27,941 nucleotides of DNA from 66-474 sp035547895 (GCA_035547895.1 DASZTT010000012.1:1-27941); one strand, 5' to 3'. Shown: positions 1 through 7,962, counted from the stretch's first letter. A program made the numbers and translations. The notes: a model not told the origin generated them from the letters alone.

Positions 1-133
1 AATCGAGTGGAGCAATCGCGATCCATGGTGGATCGCACGCGAATCGCGCAGCGATTCCGACGAAGGCGAGTCCGGGCGTGTACCGGACTCGCCGTATCGG
101 CACCGGGCACGACAGCCCGGTCGCCGATCATCA
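1..133. repeat. Intergenic stretch with three perfect hairpins
   Basis: No gene is seen here. The stretch lies downstream of the H-NS-like gene, which reads leftwards. It holds three perfect inverted repeats: 18-25 with 29-36 (8 bp, 3-nt loop), 65-75 with 83-93 (11 bp, arm GGCGAGTCCGG, 7-nt loop), and 102-108 with 115-121 (7 bp, 6-nt loop). The 11-bp hairpin is the best candidate for ending H-NS transcription, but no T-run follows it on the minus strand, so it is not a textbook intrinsic terminator. Confidence 0.55.
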
Positions 134-448
134 TCATTTGATCAGCAAATCCTTTTCCTTCTTGCCGCTCTTCAGTGCAGCCAGGAACCAGCGCGGGCGC
201 TTGCCGCGGCCAGACCAGGTTTCGCTGCCGGCCGGGTTGCGGTATTTCGGCGCAACCTTGCCGGTCTTGCCACCGCGCCTCTTGCCGTAAACCTGCCCGA
301 AGGTGACGCCCTCGGCCTTCAGCAGCGCGTCAATCTTGGCCTTGACCTTGGCGATTCTTTCCTTGTCGATATTCTTCATGCGTCCGTTCGCCTTGCGGAT
401 GAGATCCCTCAGCTGTTTCTTGTTGAGCGTGGTGACGTCGATGGCCAT
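134..448 (-). CDS. H-NS-family nucleoid protein
   Basis: A 104-residue H-NS histone-family protein, expected to bind curved or AT-rich DNA and silence genes. The N-terminal two thirds are charged and helical (oligomerisation region). The C-terminus, roughly residues 68-92, carries the H-NS DNA-binding signature: KYRNPAGSETWSGRGKRPRW matches the family pattern YrNP..g.tWsGrGr.P.W. I chose the ATG at 448 because GGAG lies 6 nt upstream and the protein then begins MAIDVTTLNKKQL. The frame is open to an ATG at 544, but that extension (residues such as NLGENAAVIGADP) looks non-coding and covers the likely promoter. It is a single gene on the minus strand, downstream of proS. Xanthomonadales often have several small H-NS paralogues, so I give no symbol. 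Confidence 0.85.
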   Translation of the reverse strand: MAIDVTTLNKKQLRDLIRKANGRMKNIDKERIAKVKAKIDALLKAEGVTFGQVYGKRRGGKTGKVAPKYRNPAGSETWSGRGKRPRWFLAALKSGKKEKDLLIK

Positions 449-526
449 GTTGACTCCGATGATCTGATTGAATGCAAAACCGTGTCGACCGGAGAAATCC
501 GCGGGATCGGCCCCGATGACGGCGGC

Positions 527-555
527 ATTTTCACCCAAATTCATTGCGGTTGCAA
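527..555 (-). promoter_or_regulatory. Candidate sigma70 promoter of the H-NS-like gene
   Basis: On the minus strand TTGCAA (550-555) is separated by exactly 17 nt from GAAAAT (527-532), about 80 nt upstream of the chosen ATG. Spacing and resemblance to the consensus support a promoter; the match is moderate. Confidence 0.35.
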
Positions 556-573
556 AATCGGCGTTGTCCGTGG

Positions 574-2277
574 TTAATGCCCGGGAAAAAGGTTCAATAA
601 AGCAGTTCGATCCAGGTTGCGGCTTTCGCTGTCGCGGCGCCCGCGATATTCGAATGTGCCGGCCGCAAGGCCGCGTTCACTGACCACGATGCGGTGCGGA
701 ATGCCGATCAATTCGAGGTCCACGAACATCGCGCCGGGCCGCAGGCCGCGGTCATCGAGGCAGGTTTCAATGCCGCGCGCATTCAATTCCTGATAAAGCG
801 ATTCGGCCGCCGCATTCACCTCGGGATTGTTCTTCGGATTGATGACGCAAACCACCGCGCGCCAGGGGGCCATCGGTTCCGGCCAGATGATGCCGGCCTC
901 GTCGTGGTTTTGTTCGATGGCGGCCGCGACGATGCGCGTGATGCCGATGCCGTAACAGCCCATGTGCAGCACGCGGTTCTGGCCGGCGTCGTCCAGCACC
1001 GTGGCACCGAGGGCCTCCGAGTACTTGGTGCCGAGCTGGAACACGTGGCCGACTTCGATGCCGCGCGCGATGCCGAGCGTGCCCTTGCCGTCGGGCGAGG
1101 GATCGCCCGCGACCACTTTGCGCAGGTCTTCGACGCGGGTGATGCGCGCGTCGCGCTCCCAGTTGGCGCCGATGTAATGCGTGCCGGGGCTGTTGCCGCC
1201 GCACACGAAATCCGCGACCACCGCAGCGGCGCGGTCCACGATCACCGGAATGCCGTCGGGCAGGCCGACCGGGCCGAGGAAACCCGGCACGCAACCGATC
1301 CGTTTCACGATCTCGGCCTCGTCGGCCAGCACCGATTCGCCCGGCAGCTCCGGCAATTTCGCGGCCTTGATCTCGTTGATTTCATGGTCGCCGCGCAGGC
1401 ACAACGCCACCAGACCGTCGTTGCCGCGCACGATCAGGGTCTTGATGCATTGCGCGGGCGAAACATCGAGGAACGCGCTGACGTCCTCGATGGTTTTCTG
1501 TGCGGGCGTGTCGACGCGCGTGAGCGGTCGTGCGGGCGCGGGACGCGGACCGGCCGGCGCCAGCGCTTCGGCGCGCTCGACGTTGGCGGCGTAATCGGAC
1601 TGGTCGGAAAACGCCAGCGCGTCCTCGCCCGAGTCCGCGAGGACGTGGAATTCCTGCGAAGCGCTGCCGCCGATCGCACCGCTGTCGGCCTGCACCGCGC
1701 GGAACTTCAGGCCAAGACGCGTGAAGATTCGCGAGTAGGCATCGTGCATGAGGCGGTACGATTCGGCCAGGCCTTCGGGCGTCAGGTCGAACGAATACGC
1801 GTCCTTCATGATGAATTCGCGCGCGCGCATTACGCCGAAACGTGGACGGATCTCGTCGCGGAATTTGGTCTGGATCTGGTAAAGGTTCAGCGGCAACTGC
1901 CTGTAGCTGCGCAATTCGTTGCGGGCGAAGTCGGTCACCACTTCCTCGGCGGTGGGCGCATAGCAGTATTCGGCTTCCTTGCGGTCCCTGATTTTCAGAA
2001 GCTGGGGGCCGAATTTCTGCCAGCGGCCGGTTTCTTCCCACAGTTCCTTCGGCTGGATCGTGGGCATCAGCAACTCGATGGCGCCGGCGCGGTTCATTTC
2101 CTCGCGCACCACGGCTTCCACCTTGCGCATCACGCGCAGGCCCAGCGGCGACCACGTGTAGATGCCCGACGCGAGCTTGCGGATGAGCCCTGCGCGCAGC
2201 ATCAACTTGTGGCTGACGATCTCCGCGTCGGCGGGTGCCTCGCGGGTGGTGGCGAGGTGGAATCGGGACAAACGCAT
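574..2277 (-). CDS. proS: Prolyl-tRNA synthetase
   Basis: A 567-residue class II aminoacyl-tRNA synthetase that charges tRNA-Pro in the cytoplasm. It is the long bacterial type: a class II core with motif 1 around residues 38-75 (GIYTWSPLGLRVMRK), motif 2 around 135-160 (TKFRDEIRPRFGVMRAREF), and motif 3 near 440 (GCYGIGITRIV). Between motifs 2 and 3, roughly residues 225-385, sits a YbaK-like editing domain that in this family removes misactivated alanine; GDHEINEIKAAKL and GIPVIVDRAAA fall in it. The C-terminus is the anticodon-binding domain. Length matches E. coli ProS (572). The start at 2277 gives MRLSRFHLATTREAPADAEI, the usual N-terminus. It lies downstream of the DUF4124 gene on the same strand, with a hairpin and a possible -10 box between them. 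Confidence 0.97.
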   Translation of the reverse strand: MRLSRFHLATTREAPADAEIVSHKLMLRAGLIRKLASGIYTWSPLGLRVMRKVEAVVREEMNRAGAIELLMPTIQPKELWEETGRWQKFGPQLLKIRDRKEAEYCYAPTAEEVVTDFARNELRSYRQLPLNLYQIQTKFRDEIRPRFGVMRAREFIMKDAYSFDLTPEGLAESYRLMHDAYSRIFTRLGLKFRAVQADSGAIGGSASQEFHVLADSGEDALAFSDQSDYAANVERAEALAPAGPRPAPARPLTRVDTPAQKTIEDVSAFLDVSPAQCIKTLIVRGNDGLVALCLRGDHEINEIKAAKLPELPGESVLADEAEIVKRIGCVPGFLGPVGLPDGIPVIVDRAAAVVADFVCGGNSPGTHYIGANWERDARITRVEDLRKVVAGDPSPDGKGTLGIARGIEVGHVFQLGTKYSEALGATVLDDAGQNRVLHMGCYGIGITRIVAAAIEQNHDEAGIIWPEPMAPWRAVVCVINPKNNPEVNAAAESLYQELNARGIETCLDDRGLRPGAMFVDLELIGIPHRIVVSERGLAAGTFEYRGRRDSESRNLDRTALLNLFPGH

Positions 2278-2305
2278 GGGGTGCTATCCGGCGTGAAAAC
2301 GCCGA

Positions 2306-2338
2306 ATTGTAGCGGCGGAAAGGGTTTCAGCCGCTACA
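2306..2338 (-). promoter_or_regulatory. Hairpin and possible -10 box upstream of proS
   Basis: Positions 2308-2316 and 2330-2338 form a perfect 9-bp inverted repeat (arm TGTAGCGGC, 13-nt loop) between the DUF4124 gene and proS. No T-run follows on the minus strand. The minus-strand hexamer TACAAT (2306-2311) at its edge is a good -10 match, 28 nt upstream of the proS start codon, but I see no convincing -35. Terminator of the upstream gene, proS promoter, or both. Confidence 0.35.
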
Positions 2339-2370
2339 CCTACACGGAACGGCGCCGCGCCCGCGGACGA

Positions 2371-2835
2371 TCAGGCGCCCTTCGACGAGCAGTATTGCGC
2401 CTGTTGCGCCTGCGCCGTCGCGAGCTGTGCTTCGCGTGCGTTGTCGCTCATCACTTGCTGCTTGCCGTCGGCGCCGCCGGTGACCACCGGCTGCTTGCTG
2501 CGCAGCAGGCTGATGTTGGTGCTCAATTGCTTGCACAGCTCGGCCCGGTTGGAGGGCGTGTCGGGCTGCGTGCCGCCGGATGCAGCCTGTTGCGGGGCGC
2601 TGTTGCCGGGTTGGGTGTTGTCGGTGTCCGCGGCAGGCGGATTGGAAGAAACATCCGGCTCGCCGGCCAGGTGCATTTTCGTGTAATGCGTGCCCGACGA
2701 GGGCGGCGTCTGCGAGAAATGGGTCACGCCATTGGCGTCCTTCCACTTGTAGATCTGCTGCGCGCTCGCGAAACCGGCGATGCACGCCAGTGAAAGACCG
2801 AGGGCCGCCGCGGCGGCGAAGTTTCGCATGTTCAT
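2371..2835 (-). CDS. Secreted DUF4124 domain protein
   Basis: A 154-residue exported protein of unknown function. The N-terminus MNMRNFAAAAALGLSLA...ASA-QQ is a clear Sec signal peptide, probably cleaved after the ASA near residue 26. Directly after it comes the DUF4124 signature, YKWKDANGVTHFSQTPP, common in periplasmic proteins of gammaproteobacteria. The rest is low-complexity (Pro, Gln, Ser, Asn) with a helical, glutamine-rich tail. I chose the ATG at 2835 because AGGGGA sits 7-12 nt upstream and the signal peptide starts at once; the frame is open to 2880, but those 15 residues do not suit a signal peptide. It lies upstream of proS on the same strand. Confidence 0.8.
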   Translation of the reverse strand: MNMRNFAAAAALGLSLACIAGFASAQQIYKWKDANGVTHFSQTPPSSGTHYTKMHLAGEPDVSSNPPAADTDNTQPGNSAPQQAASGGTQPDTPSNRAELCKQLSTNISLLRSKQPVVTGGADGKQQVMSDNAREAQLATAQAQQAQYCSSKGA

Positions 2836-2977
2836 GGAAGGTCCCCTGAAGCGCCGGAAAGGGTGGCGCGAGTATGCCACAGCCGCCGCGCCGCATCCGG
2901 ACGGCTGTCACGATTGTTCCGGCGCCGCCCGTGGAGGCATCCGCTAAACTGCAGGCAGGCTCGATCCGATCCTCCGC

Positions 2978-3787
2978 ATGACCGACACGCTTCCCCGCAA
3001 GCCCTTGCGACGCGGCATTTACCTGCTGCCGAACCTGTTCACGACCGGCGCGATGTTTGCCGGCTTCTACGCGATCGTGGCTGCGTTCCTGGGGTTCTAC
3101 ACGCACGCTGCGATCGCGGTGTTCGTGGCCGCGCTGCTGGATGGCATGGATGGCCGCGTCGCGCGCCTGACCGGCACCCAGAGCGAATTCGGCGTGCAGT
3201 ACGACTCGCTTTCGGACCTGGTCAGCTTCGGGCTGGCGCCGTCGCTGGTGATGTACACGTGGTCGCTGCAATACCTGCGCGACTACGGCCCGGTGTGGAG
3301 CAAGGTCGGCTGGTGCGCGGCGTTCCTGTATGCCGCCTGCGGGGCATTGCGGCTTGCGCGCTTCAACACCCAGGTCGGCGTGGCCGACAAACGCTACTTC
3401 CAGGGACTCGCCAGCCCGGCCGCCGCCGGGCTGTGCATGTCGTTCGTGTGGACCATGCAGAACTTCGGCATCGAGGGGCAGTGGTTGTGCTTCTTCACGC
3501 CGATCCTTGCGGTGGTTGCCGGCCTGTTGATGGTGAGCCGGGTGCGTTATTTCAGCTTCAAGACGCTGCCGGTCAACGATCGCGTGCCGTTCGTGTGGAT
3601 CATCCTGGCGGTGCTGATCATCGTGGCGCTGACGCTGAATACCGCCCTGGTGCTGCTGGCGCTCGCCACGGCTTATGCGTTGTCGGGTATCGTGATCACG
3701 TTGTGGGGCCTGCGCAGCCGCGCCTCGCGCCGGCGCCTGCGCATGGCGCGCCGGCGCGCGCAGACGGAGGCGCATCCGCATGAGTGA
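2978..3787 (+). CDS. pssA: CDP-diacylglycerol-serine O-phosphatidyltransferase
   Basis: A 269-residue integral membrane enzyme of the CDP-alcohol phosphatidyltransferase family. It joins CDP-diacylglycerol and serine to make phosphatidylserine, the precursor of phosphatidylethanolamine. The catalytic signature DG-x2-AR-x8-G-x3-D-x3-D is present around residues 54-79 as DGRVAR...FGVQYDSLSD. Several hydrophobic segments follow (near 25-50, 95-115, 150-190, 205-245), and the tail is strongly basic (RSRASRRRLRMARRRAQ). This is the membrane-embedded type (as in Bacillus), not the soluble E. coli PssA type. The naming rests on the N-terminal pattern RRGIYLLPNLFTTGAMFAGF, typical of PssA. It overlaps the next gene by 8 nt, suggesting one transcript with holD and rimI. 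Confidence 0.93.
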   Translation: MTDTLPRKPLRRGIYLLPNLFTTGAMFAGFYAIVAAFLGFYTHAAIAVFVAALLDGMDGRVARLTGTQSEFGVQYDSLSDLVSFGLAPSLVMYTWSLQYLRDYGPVWSKVGWCAAFLYAACGALRLARFNTQVGVADKRYFQGLASPAAAGLCMSFVWTMQNFGIEGQWLCFFTPILAVVAGLLMVSRVRYFSFKTLPVNDRVPFVWIILAVLIIVALTLNTALVLLALATAYALSGIVITLWGLRSRASRRRLRMARRRAQTEAHPHE

Positions 3788-4253
3788 GGTGATGCCCGCG
3801 CTGCGGCAACGCCGGCTGCGTGCACTGGGCGTCGAGCCGCTGCGCCTGCGTCGGCCGTTGTCCGTGGAGAACCTTGCATCGATGCCTGCGGCCGTCGCCG
3901 AACCGGGGCCGCGCGCCGTGCCGGCCGTGCCCGCCGCGGCGCCGGAAAAGACTTCGATCCGCCGCCTCGCCTTGCACCCCGACCCGGCGGAACTCGACGA
4001 TCCGCTCATCCGTAACATGTATGCGGCGCTGACCGAAGCGGTCGGCAAGGCAGGACTGCAGCGTGTGCGCGTGTGCGACGTGGCGGAAGATCCAAGCGCC
4101 GCCGTGATGGTGTTCGGTGCCGCACCGTTGCCCGAAGGCGTGCCGATGTTGCGGGTGCTGCGCGCCGATCCGTTGACGGTCTTGCACATGGACCGCGAAC
4201 GCAAGCGCCTGCTGTGGGAACAAATGCGGGCGCTGGGGCGCGGGAACGGCTGA
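3780..4253 (+). CDS. holD: Divergent DNA polymerase III psi subunit (HolD)
   Basis: A 157-residue protein easily left as hypothetical. Three blocks line up with E. coli HolD as I recall it: the N-terminal RRLRALGVEPLRLRRP (E. coli DWQLQQLGITQWSLRRP); a central LDDPLIRNMYAAL (E. coli LTDPLVSDVLRAL); and a C-terminal LRADPLTVLHMDRERKRLLWEQM (E. coli LRANPTARAALWQQI). The gene sits immediately before rimI, exactly as holD does in E. coli. In the holoenzyme psi links the chi subunit, which binds SSB, to the clamp loader; its N-terminal segment contacts the loader collar, and that is the best conserved part here. A Pro/Ala-rich linker (about residues 38-58) is extra relative to E. coli. The ATG overlaps the pssA end by 8 nt and the stop lies 1 nt before rimI. 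Alignment is from memory. Confidence 0.72.
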   Translation: MSEVMPALRQRRLRALGVEPLRLRRPLSVENLASMPAAVAEPGPRAVPAVPAAAPEKTSIRRLALHPDPAELDDPLIRNMYAALTEAVGKAGLQRVRVCDVAEDPSAAVMVFGAAPLPEGVPMLRVLRADPLTVLHMDRERKRLLWEQMRALGRGNG

Positions 4254-4254
4254 C

Positions 4255-4734
4255 ATGGTCGCGGTCGCGCCGCTGCAGCCCGCGATGCGTCCGATGACGC
4301 ACGAGGACATTTCGGCGGTCGCCAACATCGAAGCCGCCGCCTACGAATTTCCGTGGTCGCGCGGAATTTTCCGAAGCTGCCTCGACAATGGCCACCACTG
4401 CTGGGTGCTGGAGCAGGGCAGCGCCATCATCGGTTACGGAATCCTTTCGGTCGGGGCGGGTGAAGCGCATATCCTCAACGTCTGCGTGGCGCCGTTGCAC
4501 CAGGGGCGCGGGCACGGCGCGTATCTCCTGAAGCGGATGCTCGACCTCGCGCGCTGGCATCACGCCGAACGGGTGTTCCTGGAAGTGCGGCCCTCCAACG
4601 AACTCGCGCACGCGATGTACGAGCGCGCCGGGTTCAACGAGATCGGCCGCCGGCCGGGTTACTACCCGGCGCGGCGCGGCCGCGAAGATGCGATCGTGAT
4701 GGCGATGGAATTGTTGCCGCCGGAAGCGCGATGA
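4255..4734 (+). CDS. rimI: Ribosomal protein S18 alanine N-acetyltransferase
   Basis: A 159-residue GNAT-fold enzyme expected to acetylate the N-terminal alanine of ribosomal protein S18. Features seen: the substrate-side motif around residues 25-40 (IEAAAYEFPWS), the beta-4 strand HILNVCVAP, the acetyl-CoA pyrophosphate loop QGRGHGAYLL (Q/R-x2-G-x-G/A form, near residues 83-92), and the C-terminal catalytic region RPSNELAHAMYERAGFNEIGRRPGYY with the Asn and Tyr typical of RimI. The ATG at 4255 follows the holD stop by one base. The first 12 residues precede the usual family start, so the internal Met at residue 14 is a weaker alternative. Third gene of the pssA-holD-rimI unit. Confidence 0.93.
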   Translation: MVAVAPLQPAMRPMTHEDISAVANIEAAAYEFPWSRGIFRSCLDNGHHCWVLEQGSAIIGYGILSVGAGEAHILNVCVAPLHQGRGHGAYLLKRMLDLARWHHAERVFLEVRPSNELAHAMYERAGFNEIGRRPGYYPARRGREDAIVMAMELLPPEAR

Positions 4735-4823
4735 GCGCAACGCGGCATGGGTCTTCTCCTCTCCACCGGAGGTCGCTTGTTTGTGCGTGAGGATCGCACC
4801 AGCGGATTGCGGCTGTCTTCTGG

Positions 4824-5807
4824 TCAGAGCACCATCAGGTCGTGGCCAATGACGAGTCGGCCCTTGAAATGCGGCCGCACCGCGTCATACCACACCGAAT
4901 CCGGGATCGGCGGCGTACCCGGAACGAAGTGGTTCAGCACCAGGGTTTTCACGCCCGCCTCGGCGGCGATCTGCCCGACTTCGGACATCGGCGTGTGGGC
5001 GGCTTCGAGGTGCGCGCGCAGGCGCGTGGCGGTCGCTTCGTCCTTCACGACTTGGTCGATCGCGTGCAGGTCGATCACCTCGTGGACCAGGATGTCCGCC
5101 CCGCGGGCGAGTTCGACCAGGCTTTCGGAAGGACGCGTGTCGCCCGAAAACACGATCGAACGATCGTGGCAATCGAAACGGTACGCGAACGCCGGCGTCA
5201 CCGGCGGATGTTCCACCAGGGCCGCCGTGACCTTGACGTTGTCGTCGTGCATCACCGCGCCGCCGCGGGTAATCTCGTGCGCGCGGATCAGCGGCGCCAG
5301 CGGCGGCCGGCCCTCGTCCTTTTCGCGGATGCCGATGTCGTAGGCATCCATTTCCAGGAACAGTTCCGTCATCCGTTTCAGCGGAGGCGGACCGTAGGTA
5401 TTGACCGGCGTGTGCAGGTCGGTGGCCCAGGCGAGCAGCAGCAGGTTGCCGTAGTCCGCGTTGTGGTCGGAATGCTGGTGGGTGATGAACACGTCGCGGA
5501 GGCGGCCGAGATCGAGGCCGGCTTTCACCATCTGCCGCGCCACGCCGTTGCCGCAATCGACGACGTAGATGTCGTCGCCGACCACGATCGCGTTCGCCGG
5601 CGCCGAACGGTCGACCTTGGGTGTCGGACCGCCGGCGGTGCCCAGCAGGATGAGCTTCGATGCCGGCTTGGAGCTTCTGGTTGGCTGCATGGCTGCGAAT
5701 GCGCGGGTGCCCGTGAATGTACCGAAGGTGATCGTCGCAAGCGACAAGCCCGTTGCACGCAGCACGCGGCGGCGCGACAGGTCGATGGCGGATCCGGTGT
5801 CGGTCAT
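4824..5807 (-). CDS. Tat-exported metallo-beta-lactamase-fold hydrolase
   Basis: A 327-residue MBL-fold protein. After the chosen start MTDTGSAIDL comes a twin-arginine signal (SRRRVLRATGLSLATITFG, residues 11-29) with a likely cleavage site after AFAA near residue 39, so a folded, metal-loaded periplasmic enzyme is predicted. The metal motif H-x-H-x-D-H is at residues 110-115 (HQHSDH), followed by FSGDTRPSE and a late LNHFVPG as in the RNase Z/arylsulfatase-like branch. Substrate unknown. The frame is open to 5954, but the extra N-terminus would bury the Tat signal; GGAG lies 11 nt before the ATG at 5807. It converges with rimI and diverges from the small WYL-like gene. The 89 nt between rimI and this gene hold no clear terminator. 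Confidence 0.85.
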   Translation of the reverse strand: MTDTGSAIDLSRRRVLRATGLSLATITFGTFTGTRAFAAMQPTRSSKPASKLILLGTAGGPTPKVDRSAPANAIVVGDDIYVVDCGNGVARQMVKAGLDLGRLRDVFITHQHSDHNADYGNLLLLAWATDLHTPVNTYGPPPLKRMTELFLEMDAYDIGIREKDEGRPPLAPLIRAHEITRGGAVMHDDNVKVTAALVEHPPVTPAFAYRFDCHDRSIVFSGDTRPSESLVELARGADILVHEVIDLHAIDQVVKDEATATRLRAHLEAAHTPMSEVGQIAAEAGVKTLVLNHFVPGTPPIPDSVWYDAVRPHFKGRLVIGHDLMVL

Positions 5808-5904
5808 CGCATGGGCGGCTCCGAAGCCGCGCAACGGGAATGGCGGAAATCTACCACCCCACGTTGCATGCGAGTCGTGTGGGCGGGAAACTCGCGTGGC
5901 AGCC

Positions 5905-6180
5905 ATGGATCCGATCGATCGAGCCATCCGCGAGAAGCGCCGCCTGCGCTTCACCTATCACGGGGTCAGCCGGCTGGTCGAACCGCAGTGCCATGGCATC
6001 GGCCACCGCGGCACGGAGCTGCTGCGCGCGCATCAACTGGAAGGCGGAAGCCAGCCCGAGCCGCTGTTCGACGTGTCGAAGATCAGCGCGCTGCAATTGC
6101 TCGATGAGCGCTTCGAGAAACCCGGACCGAACTACAAACGCGACGACTCGGCAATGCGGGAGATTTTCGCGCAGCTTTGA
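5905..6180 (+). CDS. Small WYL-domain-like protein
   Basis: A 91-residue protein consisting almost only of a WYL-like fold: IDRAIREKRRLRFTYHG, then RLVEPQCHGIGHRGTELLRAHQL, then LFDVSKISALQLLDERF. This follows the WYL pattern of an initial helix, a beta strand with R-x-x-x-P, a strand ending L.a.q, and a final F.v.kI..l. WYL domains usually sit behind a helix-turn-helix domain and sense ligands or nucleic acid; here there is no room for one. The ATG at 5905 is the first Met consistent with the fold; no good ribosome-binding site is visible. It is divergent from the MBL gene and convergent with ettA. Function unknown. Confidence 0.7.
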   Translation: MDPIDRAIREKRRLRFTYHGVSRLVEPQCHGIGHRGTELLRAHQLEGGSQPEPLFDVSKISALQLLDERFEKPGPNYKRDDSAMREIFAQL

Positions 6181-6203
6181 GCTGCGTCGTGGCGGGAAAC
6201 AAC

Positions 6204-6245
6204 TCGTCATTCCGGCTTCCGCTTCGCGCGGCCCCGGAATGACGA
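6204..6245. repeat. Hairpin repeat between convergent genes
   Basis: A perfect 12-bp inverted repeat, TCGTCATTCCGG (6204-6215) with CCGGAATGACGA (6234-6245), loop 18 nt. It sits between the 3' ends of the WYL-like gene and ettA. GTCATTCCGG...CCGGAATGAC is a widespread form of intergenic hairpin repeat in proteobacteria. It could stop transcription from both sides, though no T-run follows. Confidence 0.75.
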
Positions 6246-6276
6246 CATGATTAAGGCTTTATCCGCGTCCCGCTTT

Positions 6277-7938
6277 TCAAGCCAGCTTCTTGTACTTCAC
6301 CCGATGCGGCTTCGCGGCTTCCTCGCCGAGGCGGCGCTTCTTGTCGGCTTCGTATTCGTTGTAGTTGCCGGCGAAGAACTCGACGTGCGAATCGCCTTCG
6401 AAGGCGATGATGTGGGTCGCAATGCGGTCGAGGAACCAGCGGTCGTGCGAGATCACGATCGCGCAGCCGGGGAACTCCAGCAGCGCCTCTTCCAGCGCGC
6501 GCAGGGTTTCGACGTCGAGGTCGTTCGATGGTTCGTCCAGCAGCAGCACGTTGCCGCCTTCGAGCAAGGTCTTGGCGAGGTGCAGGCGGCCGCGTTCACC
6601 GCCGGACAATTGCCCGACGATCTTCTGCTGATCGGAGCCCTTGAAATTGAAACGGCCGATGTAGGCGCGCGACTGGATTTCGAAATTGCCGATCTTCAGG
6701 ATATCGAGCCCGCCGGAGACTTCCTGCCACACGTTGTGCTTGTCGTTGAGCATGCCGCGCGACTGGTCGACGTAGGCGAGCTTCACGGTCTTGCCCAGCG
6801 CGATTTCGCCGGAGTCGGGCTGCTCCTTGCCCATCACCATCTTCATGAAGGTGGATTTGCCGGCGCCGTTCGGTCCGATCACGCCAACGATCGCGCCGGG
6901 CGGGATCTTGAACGAGAGGTCGTCGATCAGGCAGCGGTCGCCGAACGATTTCGAGACATGCTTGAACTCGATCACCTCATTGCCCAGGCGCTCGCCCGGC
7001 GGGATGAAGATTTCATTGGTCTCGTTGCGGCGCTGGTAGTCGATCGCGTTCAATTCCTCGAAGCGGTTCAGGCGCGCCTTGCCCTTGGACTGGCGGCCCT
7101 TGGCCGCCGAACGCACCCATTCCAGTTCCTTCTGGATCGCCTTCTGCCGTGCCTTTTCGGTCGAGGCTTCCTGCTTCAGGCGCTCATCCTTCTGTTCCAG
7201 CCACGACGAGTAATTGCCCTTCCATGGGATGCCGCGGCCGCGGTCGAGTTCCAGGATCCACTCGGCCGCGTTGTCGAGGAAGTAGCGGTCGTGGGTGACC
7301 GCGACCACGGTGCCGGGATAGTCGTGCAGGAACTGTTCCAGCCAGTCGACCGATTCCGCGTCGAGGTGGTTGGTGGGCTCGTCCAGCAGCAGCATGTCGG
7401 GTTTGGACAACAACAGGCGGCACAGCGCGACGCGGCGCTTTTCGCCGCCCGAGAGCGTTCCGATCTTCGCGTCCCATGGCGGCAGGCGCAGCGCGTCGGC
7501 TGCGACTTCCAGTTGCATCTCCATGGTGTGCGCGTCGCCCGCCGCCAGGATGTTCTCGAGCTTCTGCTGCTCGGCGGCCAGTGCGTCAAAATCCGCGCCT
7601 TCCTCGGCGTAGGCCGCATAGATCTCGTCGAGACGTTTCTGCGCGCCCAGGATTGCCGCCAAACCTTCCTCAACCGTTTCGCGCACCGTCTTGTCCGGAT
7701 CGAGCTGCGGTTCCTGCGCGAGGTAACCGATGTTGATGTCGGCCGCGGGACGCGCTTCGCCCTGATAGTCGGTGTCCACGCCGGCCATGATCCGCAGCAC
7801 GGTGGACTTGCCCGCGCCGTTCAGGCCCAGCAGGCCGATCTTGGCGCCAGGGAAAAAGGAAAGCGAAATGTCCTTGATGATCTCGCGCTTGGGCGGGACG
7901 ATCTTGGACACGCCGATCATGGTGTAGATGTACTGCAC
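6277..7938 (-). CDS. ettA: Energy-dependent translational throttle ABC-F protein
   Basis: A 553-residue ABC-F ATPase matching E. coli EttA (555) along its whole length. EttA binds the ribosomal E site and gates entry into elongation according to the ATP/ADP ratio. It has two ATPase cassettes. The first has Walker A GLNGAGKST, signature LSGGEKRRV and Walker B LLLDEPTNHLD. The second has GPNGAGKST, LSGGERGRLHLAK and LLLDEPSNDLD; the Ser where E. coli has Thr is conservative. The arm and the charged linker (around residues 240-300, WVRSAAKGRQSKGKARL) are present. The start is GTG at 7938, giving (M)QYIYTMIGVSKIVPPKR, which aligns with the E. coli N-terminus; GAGAG lies upstream. The frame stays open for 870 more codons across glyA on the other strand, a GC artefact. 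Confidence 0.96.
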   Translation of the reverse strand: MQYIYTMIGVSKIVPPKREIIKDISLSFFPGAKIGLLGLNGAGKSTVLRIMAGVDTDYQGEARPAADINIGYLAQEPQLDPDKTVRETVEEGLAAILGAQKRLDEIYAAYAEEGADFDALAAEQQKLENILAAGDAHTMEMQLEVAADALRLPPWDAKIGTLSGGEKRRVALCRLLLSKPDMLLLDEPTNHLDAESVDWLEQFLHDYPGTVVAVTHDRYFLDNAAEWILELDRGRGIPWKGNYSSWLEQKDERLKQEASTEKARQKAIQKELEWVRSAAKGRQSKGKARLNRFEELNAIDYQRRNETNEIFIPPGERLGNEVIEFKHVSKSFGDRCLIDDLSFKIPPGAIVGVIGPNGAGKSTFMKMVMGKEQPDSGEIALGKTVKLAYVDQSRGMLNDKHNVWQEVSGGLDILKIGNFEIQSRAYIGRFNFKGSDQQKIVGQLSGGERGRLHLAKTLLEGGNVLLLDEPSNDLDVETLRALEEALLEFPGCAIVISHDRWFLDRIATHIIAFEGDSHVEFFAGNYNEYEADKKRRLGEEAAKPHRVKYKKLA

Positions 7939-7962
7939 GGGCGACTCTCTCTTGCGTTCGTC

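Noticed and set aside
694..2793. 699-codon plus-strand frame opposite proS
   Set aside because: Antisense to a clear prolyl-tRNA synthetase, with composition typical of a shadow frame (Arg, His, Ala, Asp-rich repeats).
2327..4204. 625-codon minus-strand frame across pssA and holD
   Set aside because: Shadow of conserved genes; low-complexity Arg/His/Gln sequence.
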